From Rikenellaceae bacterium (GTDB lineage Bacteria > Bacteroidota > Bacteroidia > Bacteroidales > Rikenellaceae): a DNA stretch of 64,000 nt. How positions within the stretch are numbered: position 1 is the stretch's first letter; every line of letters begins with the position of its first letter. The translations under genes and the position numbers were made by a program. Where the stretch lies: assembly GCA_009783565.1 (NCBI GenBank), contig WRDF01000004.1, positions 62,001-126,000 of the forward strand, in the 5' to 3' direction. This document shows positions 21,067-32,228 of the stretch, piece after piece. A model generated the notes under the pieces. That model saw only the letters and a list, made by a program, of their open reading frames with translations, ran no database searches and was not told the DNA's origin.

Positions 21067-21100
21067 CTCACACGCGTGTGAGTTCCACCTACCGGGTGAC
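21067..21100 (+). repeat. Stop-abutting palindromic element, copy 3 (after eno)
   Basis: The eno TAA is followed by the perfect 16-base palindrome CTCACACGCGTGTGAG, then TTCC and ACCTACCGGGTGAC. It is a variant of the same element with the palindrome extended at both ends by paired bases. Confidence 0.75.
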
Positions 21101-21135
21101 ATTTTATGAAAAATAAACTCAAAACATTTTGAAAT

Positions 21136-21471
21136 ATGGAACAATCGAAAGTAGATTTGTGGCTTATGGTGAATGCAGGCAAGTTTCCGCCGGAATCGTT
21201 GCCATTCGTTCGCGAACAGTTGGAGAGAATGCCGGACAATCGCCTTCTGATGTTACAGGCGGTCGATCTGCGAGACACGACCATGATCCTCGTGATAGCG
21301 ATATTTCTGGGGTGGGAGAGATTTTGGCTGAACGACGTAGGACTCGGAATACTGAAAATCCTCACGTGTCAGGGTCTCGGTATCTGGTGGCTTGTCGATA
21401 TATTCACGGCGACCAACCGCACAAGGAAATACAATCTCCAAAAGTTCATGTCGCTCACCCAAACGTGGTAG
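21136..21471 (+). CDS. TM2-domain membrane protein
   Basis: 111 residues. The N-terminal half is soluble (residues 1-45), followed by two predicted membrane helices with the TM2 pattern: IFLGWERFWLNDVGLGILK then GLGIWWLVDIFTATNRTRKYN. TM2 proteins are small inner-membrane proteins of unsettled function. The short cytoplasmic end FMSLTQTW is unremarkable. It lies between eno and a DUF2752 gene, a pairing that is common in Bacteroidales. Confidence 0.85.
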   Translation: MEQSKVDLWLMVNAGKFPPESLPFVREQLERMPDNRLLMLQAVDLRDTTMILVIAIFLGWERFWLNDVGLGILKILTCQGLGIWWLVDIFTATNRTRKYNLQKFMSLTQTW

Positions 21472-21492
21472 TGACTGCATAGTGCAGTGATT

Positions 21493-21876
21493 ATGAGCGA
21501 AGTAAGGCGCAGGAATGTGATCATGTTGTCACTCCTGTGCCTTTTCGTATTGCTGTTCGTCATGGCCGACGGGCGTCTTGATATCCCATGTCTGTTCAAA
21601 GCCGCGACGTCGATTCCCTGCCCCGGATGCGGAGCAATGCGCAGCGCATCGTTACTTCTCAAAGGCGACATAACGGGCGCACTGGCAATAAACCCGCTGT
21701 CGGTGGCAGTAATCGCATTCATAGCCGTCTCGGCCGGTTGGTTATTCGTAGACACGGTGCGCAACCGTAATACCTATTGGCAGATTTTCCGCACACGATG
21801 GAGTCGTTGGGCGATTATTCTGGCGCTCGTCGTTGTCGCAGCGAACTGGGCGTGGAGTATTCTGAAAGGGCTTTGA
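21493..21876 (+). CDS. DUF2752 membrane protein
   Basis: 127 residues from the ATG at 21493 (MSEVRRRNVIM); an ATG six bases earlier is also possible. Three hydrophobic segments surround the DUF2752 signature CPGCGAMRSASLLLKGD, with the Cys-Pro-Gly-Cys-Gly motif near residue 40. Function is unknown; it sits 21 bases after the TM2 gene and probably shares its transcript. Confidence 0.85.
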   Translation: MSEVRRRNVIMLSLLCLFVLLFVMADGRLDIPCLFKAATSIPCPGCGAMRSASLLLKGDITGALAINPLSVAVIAFIAVSAGWLFVDTVRNRNTYWQIFRTRWSRWAIILALVVVAANWAWSILKGL

Positions 21877-21990
21877 TTTTGCCGTCGGAAGCGGCTGTTC
21901 CGGGCGGCAAGAAGAAAATTTGAGCATAAATTGTATGCAAGATGAAAAATTTGTATATTGCGCAGTACATTCTAATATATAAATCACCGT

Positions 21991-23427
21991 ATGTCAGGTC
22001 TTAGCCAGAGTCAGTTGTTGCGGCTGGCGCAAAAACTGTCGCCGCAGCAGATACAGATGATAAAGCTGTTGGAGTTGCCTGCGCAGCAGCTCGAACAGAG
22101 AGTCAAGCAGGAGATAGAGCAAAATCCGACGCTCGAAGAAGACCTCACCGAGCGCATGGAGGAAGGCGAGTCGCCCAAGGAGATTTCTGTCGACGAGTAT
22201 CTCAGCGACGACACGCCGGCGTATAAATACCGCGTTAATAATTATGCGAGCGACGACAATCGATTCAATAAGCAGACCTATATCACAGAGAGTATGCCGC
22301 TTATTGAATTTCTGGACCAGCAGTTGAGCTATCGCAACCTGTCGCCGAAACATCGTGCACTGGCCGACTATATCGTGGGCAGCATCGACGACGACGGTTA
22401 TCTGCGGCGCGACCTGAGTGCAATGGCCGATGATATAGCGTTCGCGACGGGAATAGAGACCGATGAAGAGGAGTTGGAAGAAGTGCTCGGCGTGATACAC
22501 GAGCTCGAACCGGCGGGCGTCGGATCGCGCACGTTGCAGGAGTGCCTGCTGTTGCAGATCGAGAGCAAGTCGATGGAAATTCCGGCAAGGCGGTTGGCAT
22601 ATAAGATACTGTCGCAATATTTCAGCGAATTTTCAAAGAAACATTACGAAAAACTGATGGCACGCCTCGGAGTCGATGAAGACGAATTTCGCGAGGCGAT
22701 GGATGAGATCCTGAGCCTGCAACCGAGACCCGCGAATCTTTACGATGAAGGCGGTAACGAATCGATCCCGTATATTATACCCGACTTCATCCTAACTCAT
22801 GAAAATGGCGAATTCGAACTTTCGCTCCACTCATATAACGTACCCGAAGTCAGGATCAACAAACACTATCTCGAACGGATTCGCGAACTGACCGGAGGAG
22901 GTCCCGGACACGTTAAGACGGAAGAAGATAAAGAGGCCTTGCAGTTCGTCAAGAGCAAAATAGAGTCGGCTAAATGGTTCATTTCGGCAATCAAGCAGCG
23001 GCATGACACGCTGATGCGCACGATGAGCGAAATTCTTGAATATCAGCGTGAATACTTCATCGACGGCGACCGAAGTAAATTGCATCCGATGATTCTGAAA
23101 GACATTGCCGACCGCACAAATCTCGACGTTTCTACGGTATCGCGCGTAGTGAACAGCAAATACGTACAGACGTCTTTCGGGGTAATTCCGCTGAAACAAC
23201 TCTTTTCGGAAGCTATGCAGACCGAGAGCGGCGAGGAGGTGTCTTCTTACGAAATCAAGCAAATCCTTACAGAGTGCATCGAGGGCGAAGACAAGCGCAA
23301 ACCTCTGACCGACGAAGTGCTGATGGAGACGCTGAACGCGAAAGGCTACCACATTGCGCGCCGTACGGTGGCCAAATATCGCGAAATGCTCGGAATCCCC
23401 GTCGCACGCCTGCGAAGGGAGATTTAG
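21991..23427 (+). CDS. rpoN: RNA polymerase sigma-54 factor
   Basis: 478-residue sigma-N. Region I is Gln/Leu-rich (LAQKLSPQQIQMIKLLELP), an acidic stretch follows, the core-binding domain covers about residues 110-300, and the helix-turn-helix and RpoN box lie near the end (ARRTVAKYREMLGIP), which bind the -24/-12 promoter. It needs AAA+ activators; none is encoded in this window. Convergent with secA, sharing a terminator. Confidence 0.96.
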   Translation: MSGLSQSQLLRLAQKLSPQQIQMIKLLELPAQQLEQRVKQEIEQNPTLEEDLTERMEEGESPKEISVDEYLSDDTPAYKYRVNNYASDDNRFNKQTYITESMPLIEFLDQQLSYRNLSPKHRALADYIVGSIDDDGYLRRDLSAMADDIAFATGIETDEEELEEVLGVIHELEPAGVGSRTLQECLLLQIESKSMEIPARRLAYKILSQYFSEFSKKHYEKLMARLGVDEDEFREAMDEILSLQPRPANLYDEGGNESIPYIIPDFILTHENGEFELSLHSYNVPEVRINKHYLERIRELTGGGPGHVKTEEDKEALQFVKSKIESAKWFISAIKQRHDTLMRTMSEILEYQREYFIDGDRSKLHPMILKDIADRTNLDVSTVSRVVNSKYVQTSFGVIPLKQLFSEAMQTESGEEVSSYEIKQILTECIEGEDKRKPLTDEVLMETLNAKGYHIARRTVAKYREMLGIPVARLRREI

Positions 23428-23502
23428 CACGCGCGCGTCATTGCTTCGCCTTTCAGGCTCGCAATGACGTTTAGTGTGAGATTGCGGCTCGGAGGCCGCA
23501 AT
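23428..23502. repeat. GTCATTGC-type inverted repeats after rpoN
   Basis: The rpoN TAG is followed by CACGCGCGCGT (a partial copy of the stop-abutting element), then GTCATTGC paired with GCAATGAC (23438-23468) and ATTGCGGC paired with GCCGCAAT (23481-23502). Such GTCATTGC/GTCATTCC repeats recur at other gene ends in this window. Confidence 0.55.
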
Positions 23503-23505
23503 GAC

Positions 23506-23544
23506 AAAAAGCATGGGTTCGTCTTTCAGACGAACCCATGCTTT
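23506..23544. terminator. Bidirectional terminator between rpoN and secA
   Basis: GCATGGGTTCGTCT at 23511-23524 and AGACGAACCCATGC at 23528-23541 form a perfect 14-bp stem with loop TTC, flanked by an A-run on the left and TTT on the right, so it can act for both convergent genes. Confidence 0.85.
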
Positions 23545-23568
23545 AACTGTTTACGCGAATTTTGCCAT

Positions 23569-23596
23569 CCGGTAGGCTGGAAAACACGCGCGCGTG
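23569..23596 (-). repeat. Stop-abutting palindromic element, copy 4 (after secA)
   Basis: In gene sense, secA TAA is followed directly by CACGCGCGCGTG, TTTTCC and AGCCTACCGG. Compared with the rpsJ copy, A-to-G at position 4 is matched by T-to-C at position 9, so the palindrome is kept. Confidence 0.85.
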
Positions 23597-26899
<3,303 letters not shown>

Positions 26900-27011
26900 T
26901 TGTATGGGTTTTTGCAGGTTTCGAAATAAAAATATCCTGTAAAGATAGTGATTTTTTCGGTTTTGCTGGGGCAGGTCCTAAATGTTTCAGATTTTTTGCA
27001 ATAGTCGCTAT

Positions 27012-27052
27012 AAAAAGCCGTAGCTCCTTTCGCGCAAAAGAGGCTACGGCTT
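27012..27052 (-). terminator. Terminator after the first propeller lipoprotein gene
   Basis: AAGCCGTAGC pairs with GCTACGGCTT (27015-27052) around an 18-base loop; on the minus strand it is followed by TTT. It lies just downstream of the lipoprotein stop at 27073 and upstream of secA. Confidence 0.75.
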
Positions 27053-27072
27053 AAAAATCTTTTCGAGGGGAG

Positions 27073-28182
27073 TTATTCTCGGAACTTTGGCAGCTCGAAT
27101 TCGACGAACCGGTAACCGTCCTCCGTTTCCGTGATGCCGTAAAGCGTACGCTCGTCGGACGAGACGGCGATCTGACTCACGCGCCGATCCAAGTCGAGCC
27201 GCGCTACACGATTACCGGCGTAATCGAACACGAAAACTATGTTGCCGTTCGACTGCTCGGATATTTTAAAGTCGATTTCGTCCCAGATAAGATCGAGAAA
27301 GATAAGATAAATATAGTCTTCACCGAGAGACAAATTCTGCGTCTCCCCAAACATCTTGCTCCCGTCTAAGATAAGTTTTTTATCCTGCACGGTATAAACA
27401 GGTTTTAAGAAATATTTCGCCCATTTCTGCACGGGTTCGGCATCATTGATCTCATACAAAGCCAGATACGGGAACTCCCGTGCCGCAAAAACAAGCCTGT
27501 TGCCATGTGATTGGAGGCGACCTTGGAAACGATTTGCTCTTATTACGAACTCATCGATCTCTTCGGGAATAGGCGCGTCTCCGAAGAACCGGACAAAGTT
27601 CAGATCGTCATCCCACAGAGAGAAAAACTCCGGACTGTTATCGAACGATACCCCCGCAAAATACCCCGAACTCAACCGAACCGGATAAAAAGGCCTCATT
27701 CTTTGGAATGGTGCTCTTACGCCTTGATGCACATTATCGATAAACTGCTCGTTTCCCGGAAACTCGAACGTCCTGCGCCACGTCTCCCTTATCTCCACGC
27801 CATTCCCGGAGTCGGCAACCCTCAAACGGGCCAACTGAGAATCACCTTGACTATAAATAAACATATCGCCCCCCTCCACAGAGGAGAATTCAGGAGATAG
27901 AAAATCGAGAGGCCCTCTTCCGAGAGAGCCGTATGCTCCCACTTCCCTAAAGCCTTCCGCAATAGAGTAGAACCTCATAAAGTCTTGTTGAGTTCTAAAA
28001 GAGAGAGTGCCGGCGAATGAATCGACCAAAAACAGACTTGGTTGCGTGGCAAAAATGTCGGTATCGTACATTTTGGAAGTCAGGGAATAAGTACGCGGGA
28101 ATTCGTACTTATCCCCCTGCTGCTTTTTCGAACAGCCAAAAAGCAGCAGGGGTAAGCAGAACAGTAACAGAGACTTTTTCAT
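27073..28182 (-). CDS. Beta-propeller lipoprotein (TolB-like/BF3164-like), cassette 1
   Basis: 369 residues with a lipoprotein signal peptide (LLLFGC, Cys 17), so it is probably anchored in the outer membrane. The body has repeated beta-strand segments and a GRGPLDF motif near residue 90, like the GxGPxEY motif of Bacteroidota 6-bladed propeller proteins (BF3164-type). It lacks catalytic motifs I can name; a ligand- or protein-binding role is inference. It follows the peritrophin-like gene after 24 bases and repeats the gene order of cassette 2. Confidence 0.75.
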   Translation of the reverse strand: MKKSLLLFCLPLLLFGCSKKQQGDKYEFPRTYSLTSKMYDTDIFATQPSLFLVDSFAGTLSFRTQQDFMRFYSIAEGFREVGAYGSLGRGPLDFLSPEFSSVEGGDMFIYSQGDSQLARLRVADSGNGVEIRETWRRTFEFPGNEQFIDNVHQGVRAPFQRMRPFYPVRLSSGYFAGVSFDNSPEFFSLWDDDLNFVRFFGDAPIPEEIDEFVIRANRFQGRLQSHGNRLVFAAREFPYLALYEINDAEPVQKWAKYFLKPVYTVQDKKLILDGSKMFGETQNLSLGEDYIYLIFLDLIWDEIDFKISEQSNGNIVFVFDYAGNRVARLDLDRRVSQIAVSSDERTLYGITETEDGYRFVEFELPKFRE

Positions 28183-28206
28183 GTCGAACAGATCTGTCTC
28201 AAATAA

Positions 28207-28650
28207 TTATTTTCCGGGAATTTTGTTTCTCGAACCAGGAATATCTATCCCGCTGTTGCCATTCGGAGTTACTATTAGCCCAACACACACATCGGTCGGT
28301 CTTGCTGGTTCGCAATAATTCTTTTCAAAGTCTTCCCAACTTAGGCATCCCGCCCGATACGGAAAGTCGCAGGTATCCAGCATCTTATTCCAATGCAGGT
28401 CTGCCGGACATTGCTTGCAGTAGGCTACGCCATCTACGCAATGGAAGAACCAACTACAATCGCCCGGATGAGGGAAAAATGCCGTTCCATAGGGCGGACA
28501 ATCCGGAATCGGGCCCTCAGGACAACCGGGATCATTCGAATACGCATTCATGTATATCTTTCCCGCTAACAGTACGAGAAACAGCCCCGTCAGGACGTAA
28601 TTCACTTTCATAAAGTCCTTCGTCTCAATCTGTTCAAAAAACTTTTTCAT
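28207..28650 (-). CDS. Small exported Cys-rich protein with peritrophin-A-like (CBM14) domain, cassette 1
   Basis: 147 residues. The start at 28650 (MKKFFEQIETK) is chosen because the longer frame has no family support and would cross the promoter. A hydrophobic segment (about 17-34) looks like a signal or membrane anchor. Residues 43-102 show the type-2 chitin-binding pattern: Cys 51, 65, 71, 81, 94, 102 with gaps of 5, 9, 12 and 7 between the last five, aromatics WFF before the third Cys, CPADLHWN and CDFP. The domain is known mainly from arthropods and nematodes. Chitin or glycan binding is inferred; extra cysteines (43, 78, 113, 122) are present. Confidence 0.7.
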   Translation of the reverse strand: MKKFFEQIETKDFMKVNYVLTGLFLVLLAGKIYMNAYSNDPGCPEGPIPDCPPYGTAFFPHPGDCSWFFHCVDGVAYCKQCPADLHWNKMLDTCDFPYRAGCLSWEDFEKNYCEPARPTDVCVGLIVTPNGNSGIDIPGSRNKIPGK

Positions 28651-28716
28651 AATTAATTTTTTTAAGATTCTGACTGTCATTATTGACAGCGCAGTTGCTT
28701 TTAACCAAAAGCGCCT

Positions 28717-28748
28717 CAAATATACGCACTCATATTTAATGCTGCAAA
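28717..28748 (-). promoter_or_regulatory. Promoter of cassette 1
   Basis: On the minus strand TTTG (28748-28745), 20 bases, then TATATTTG (28724-28717), an excellent match to the Bacteroidota consensus. The leader to the start at 28650 is about 60 nt and contains CTGTCA, TTAT, TGACAG, a short palindrome. Confidence 0.75.
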
Positions 28749-28812
28749 CGTTAAATTTATTTTTGTCCGATTACGCTATTATTCGGCCTTTATGCAATAT
28801 TCGTATTGTGCG

Positions 28813-29904
28813 TCATATCTTTTTCACTGAGAACTCGACGATTATCGGGTTGCTGTCGAGAGTGATATGCGGAAGAACTTCTTCCAGAAGGCTGTCCTTA
28901 TGCTGGCTGTTAATCAAACTACTTGGATTGACCAACGCAAGAAAACGGTCGCCGGTAACACCCGATAAGCCGGCAACTCCAATCGCATCTCTTACGAACG
29001 ATGCCCTGCCGGTAGAGGGTTCGTAAACAAAAGTATCGTAGGGGGGAAGATTACTACTTGTCCAAAGTCTGCCTACAATAAAATTACCACTTTGGAACAC
29101 ATTGTAAAACCCACAAATGCTCTCATAGTTGAACGGATTGTGATCATTCGCTGCATAGTTCTGCGCTGTAACCATATACTTACTTTTGATTCTGAACAAC
29201 TTCTCAGCCTCGCCGTCCGCCAGACGATACACATCGCCCGACATCCTCTGGTTGAAAAGTAGCTCCGCGCCCGGATAGAAACTGCGGGGCTTAGTAAAAA
29301 ACTCTCTGTGAGAATCATCTAATTTTTCTCTGAACGGAAGTATTACCCTGCTCGCATCACCGCCTTTCATTTGCACCAGCCCGTCGACCTTGTAGTCGTT
29401 ATCATGATTGGCAGCCCACAGAATATCTCCCTGCCAATATATCTCAGAAATATAGTTGCTGAGTTCCGTCGAGCTTTCGTATCGGTAATCGGGATATACA
29501 TATTTAAGGATTTGTAGCGTCTCTCTACACAGCACATAAACATTCAACTCATCGTCGAGTGCAAAATTACTGATTTTGAGGTATTCTCCCGGTCCACGCC
29601 CGCGTCTCGATATAGTCCTGAAATGCTTGCCGTCGTCATCGAAGATATGTATGATGTGATTCTCACGGTCTCCCACAAAATATAGATCGGCGCGCCGGAC
29701 CATTATCCAACGATTTCCTATCAGCACATCGTCTCTTGTTTCGAGAGGGATATATCTGTTTACCTCGAATGCGAAAATGGGAGCTTGGGTTCTCAAAGAA
29801 TCTATATCTATTGTCGGGACATTATCTTCGACATGTGACGCAGAAGCGCAGCTTGCGAAAATAATAAGACAACATGCAAAAATTATATAGCCGATGGTTT
29901 TCAT
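28813..29904 (-). CDS. 6-bladed beta-propeller lipoprotein, cassette 2
   Basis: 363 residues with a lipobox (IIFASC, Cys 19). Segments such as IHIFDDDGKHFRTISRRGRGPGEYLKISNFALDDELNVYVL match the Bacteroidota 6-bladed propeller family (PF17170-like, GxGPGEY motif near residue 104). It is a distant paralogue of the cassette 1 lipoprotein. No enzyme motif is visible. It starts 73 bases after the second peritrophin-like gene and is followed by the cassette 1 promoter. The stretch is visibly AT-richer than the DUF5689 and TonB genes beside it, which hints at transfer. Confidence 0.75.
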   Translation of the reverse strand: MKTIGYIIFACCLIIFASCASASHVEDNVPTIDIDSLRTQAPIFAFEVNRYIPLETRDDVLIGNRWIMVRRADLYFVGDRENHIIHIFDDDGKHFRTISRRGRGPGEYLKISNFALDDELNVYVLCRETLQILKYVYPDYRYESSTELSNYISEIYWQGDILWAANHDNDYKVDGLVQMKGGDASRVILPFREKLDDSHREFFTKPRSFYPGAELLFNQRMSGDVYRLADGEAEKLFRIKSKYMVTAQNYAANDHNPFNYESICGFYNVFQSGNFIVGRLWTSSNLPPYDTFVYEPSTGRASFVRDAIGVAGLSGVTGDRFLALVNPSSLINSQHKDSLLEEVLPHITLDSNPIIVEFSVKKI

Positions 29905-29977
29905 ATCGTTCCGTTTTTAATTTACAAAGCTGTTTAAGGTCTATAAAACAGACCTTAAACAGCTTTGTAAAAGTTTT

Positions 29978-30445
29978 CTAATGGATGCAGCCCACAGATA
30001 CACCTCCATTCTGCGGTGTGCATTGAAGATTGCCTATCCCTTCGCATTCGACCGTTGTCCATGTCACCGATGTCGGTCGGCCGCAAATCGGACAATTTCC
30101 GAAAGGTTTTTCCTCCACGTCTGTCATTATTTTTGCAACCCCTTGGAAAATGCAGTTTTCCAGTTCCGGAGAATAGACAGTGCCTGCCGGACATTTGTGA
30201 CAATAGGCTACACCGTTGTTGCAATAGAAAAACCAATGGACATCGTTCGGATGAGGGAAAAATGCCGTTCCATGGGGTGGGCAGTCCGGCCATTCGCCCT
30301 CCGGACAACCTGGATTTCCATACGCCGCATTGACCGACTTCAAATAAATGTTCCCAACCAACAACACACAAAACACACCCGTAAGCGCAAGATTCACCTT
30401 GTTCAAGGTTGTCTTTGGGGTGAATTTTCTTAATAGAGTTTTCAT
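29978..30445 (-). CDS. Small exported Cys-rich protein, degenerate peritrophin-like domain, cassette 2
   Basis: 155 residues, paralogous to the protein at 28207-28650: a shared hydrophobic segment (about 17-36) and a shared block with GCPEG, PDCPP, GTAFFPHP, WFF and GVAYC. Two of the six canonical cysteines are lost (Val 69 in place of the second; none at the sixth). A new C-terminal region has CPIC (118-121) and three more cysteines. It probably folds with different disulfides. Related small NVEALA-type peptides pair with propeller genes in Bacteroides; the analogy is inference. Confidence 0.65.
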   Translation of the reverse strand: MKTLLRKFTPKTTLNKVNLALTGVFCVLLVGNIYLKSVNAAYGNPGCPEGEWPDCPPHGTAFFPHPNDVHWFFYCNNGVAYCHKCPAGTVYSPELENCIFQGVAKIMTDVEEKPFGNCPICGRPTSVTWTTVECEGIGNLQCTPQNGGVSVGCIH

Positions 30446-30518
30446 ACTAGAACTGTTTTTAAGATAAATTTTCCTCGCGTCTCTGCCGCGAGGTACAGAT
30501 ACTTAAAAAGTATAAATG

Positions 30519-30552
30519 CAAATATATATACATATTTAATATTTAAAACAAA
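30519..30552 (-). promoter_or_regulatory. Promoter of cassette 2
   Basis: On the minus strand TTTG (30552-30549), 22 bases, TATATTTG (30526-30519). The leader of about 70 nt contains a hairpin (CCTCGCG pairs with CGCGAGG) before the start at 30445. The rest of the gap to 30680 holds AT-rich sequence with no gene. Confidence 0.65.
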
Positions 30553-30679
30553 CCGGATTTGTTTTTGTCTGGCTTTATTATTATTAGGTCTTTTTACAAT
30601 ATCCCCGATGCAAGACGGCGGCTTGGAGACCGCAATGACAGAGGGGAGTAAATTCCGGCAATACGATCTACGGCAGACC

Positions 30680-31447
30680 CTAAAAACGTGCTTCGTCCAT
30701 AATTGCCGACATGTCGGAGCAGACCACGAGTTGGTAGCGCCCGTTGAAGTAGGTTACCACGCCCTCGATATATCCGCTGCGGGAGGGCAGCGGACGCGAG
30801 GCGAACGTTGCACGACGACTCGTGCGCACTGCAATGCGGTTACCCGCGCGGTCTGTAAGATAGCGGTCGGTGTCGGCCGCCACCTCGCTCCATGTGTGCA
30901 CCACTGCATCGTCGTCGAACTGCACGCCGTCGAAAGCCACGAAACGCCCGATATGCTGCGGAGCGAGTTCAGAGATCGCCAGCAGCGGCGGTTCGACGGC
31001 TTCATCCTCGCCCTCACGGATCGTGATCACTGCCGCCAGGCGATCACGCGGGATTGCACTCAGGTCGGGCGTCACCGCGTCATAAGAAAATGCGCCTAAT
31101 TGCAGCATTCCACCATAACTACTGAGCACCAGCGCATTGCACGCTATTCGCAGATGCATTCCGCGAAAATATGTACGGTGATAGTCTTCGAGGTCGATGC
31201 GCAGACAAATACCACCCGTGTCGTCCTCTATGAAAAGCGTTTTGTAGAAATTCCCGTATTGGTCGGTGCTCGTCACCCGTCCGGTGATGTACGTATCGCC
31301 CGTCACGACGACCGGCTGCCGTCCGTAAAGCGATTTAAGCCATGCGATAGAAACGTCGCCCGCGCGAAACTCCGGCTCCGGATTTTTCGCGCAACCGACG
31401 GCGAGTAATACGGCAAAAAATACGATTATTTTGTTACTCCGCGACAT
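30680..31447 (-). CDS. DUF5689 lipoprotein
   Basis: 255 residues from 31447 (MSRSNKIIVFF); lipobox LLAVGC near residue 20. The DUF5689 pattern is seen: a sequence resembling an OB fold (YITGRVTSTDQYGNFYKTLFIEDDTGGICLRID), then a second such segment (VAFDGVQFDDDAVVHTW, RSGYIEGVVTYFNGRYQLVV). DUF5689 proteins accompany TonB receptors and nucleases or phosphatases in Bacteroidota. It overlaps the upstream paralogue by a few bases, so both are in one operon with the receptor. Confidence 0.85.
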   Translation of the reverse strand: MSRSNKIIVFFAVLLAVGCAKNPEPEFRAGDVSIAWLKSLYGRQPVVVTGDTYITGRVTSTDQYGNFYKTLFIEDDTGGICLRIDLEDYHRTYFRGMHLRIACNALVLSSYGGMLQLGAFSYDAVTPDLSAIPRDRLAAVITIREGEDEAVEPPLLAISELAPQHIGRFVAFDGVQFDDDAVVHTWSEVAADTDRYLTDRAGNRIAVRTSRRATFASRPLPSRSGYIEGVVTYFNGRYQLVVCSDMSAIMDEARF

Positions 31448-32228
31448 CATCCAAATCTCTCAGTTTCAGCATATAAACACCACGCGCAGTGTCGGTGTTG
31501 CCACGCATGAGAATGCCGGTCAGAGCAACGGCGCGTCCGCGCGGAACCTGATTCCGGGCGAACAACGCATAGCCGCTCGTGACGACCGTGATCTGCGCGC
31601 CCGATGTATCTCTGAACACACGGTAACCGTTCCCGCTGCCGTGCCCGGCCCATGTCGTATAGGCGTGTCCCTCCTCGGCGGCGGGTGTGAAAATCAACCC
31701 CTCGATTCGCACCAGAAGACCGCACATCCTGTCATCCAACTCGCTGAGCCTCAGCGTGCGCGGGTTGACCGTGAGGCCGCGCTCGTTCTGCGGCAACAGA
31801 TGTCCGTCCGGAAAGTAACGGCTCGCGATATAGCCGATTTGCGACGACCCTAACTCTCTGAGTCCCAACTGCGGAACGCCGTTGAGGCTGCCCAGCACGA
31901 GTCCGCGCGCCCTCACCGTCACGCGCCGTCCGCGCGGAAAGAGATTGTGGAGGTCGAACATTCCTGCGCGCACCTCGACAGCTCCCGTATCATCCTGAAT
32001 GATGAACGAGCGGTAGAAATTGCCGCTGTGGTCGTCGGCCGTAACAATACCCGCGACGACTATATCGTCGTTGATATTCAGCGTGTTACCTTTATATTGT
32101 GATGTCACGTAGCCGATCGTCGTGTTCGGCCACACCTGCTCATAGTCGGGCAGCACGAGCCTATCGAAATCGTTATAGCCACAACTACACGCGAAAAGCA
32201 GCAATAATATACAAATCCTAAAACGCAT
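31434..32228 (-). CDS. DUF5689 lipoprotein, paralogue
   Basis: 264 residues; lipobox LLFACSC near residue 16. Same two-part layout as its neighbour (IVVAGIVTADDHSGNFYRSFIIQDDTGAVEVRAG, then a C-terminal GRAVALTGILMRGNTDTARGVYML). It overlaps the receptor gene by 11 bases upstream and the next DUF5689 gene downstream. A surface partner role for the barrel protein is inferred from the gene order. Confidence 0.85.
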   Translation of the reverse strand: MRFRICILLLLFACSCGYNDFDRLVLPDYEQVWPNTTIGYVTSQYKGNTLNINDDIVVAGIVTADDHSGNFYRSFIIQDDTGAVEVRAGMFDLHNLFPRGRRVTVRARGLVLGSLNGVPQLGLRELGSSQIGYIASRYFPDGHLLPQNERGLTVNPRTLRLSELDDRMCGLLVRIEGLIFTPAAEEGHAYTTWAGHGSGNGYRVFRDTSGAQITVVTSGYALFARNQVPRGRAVALTGILMRGNTDTARGVYMLKLRDLDDVAE

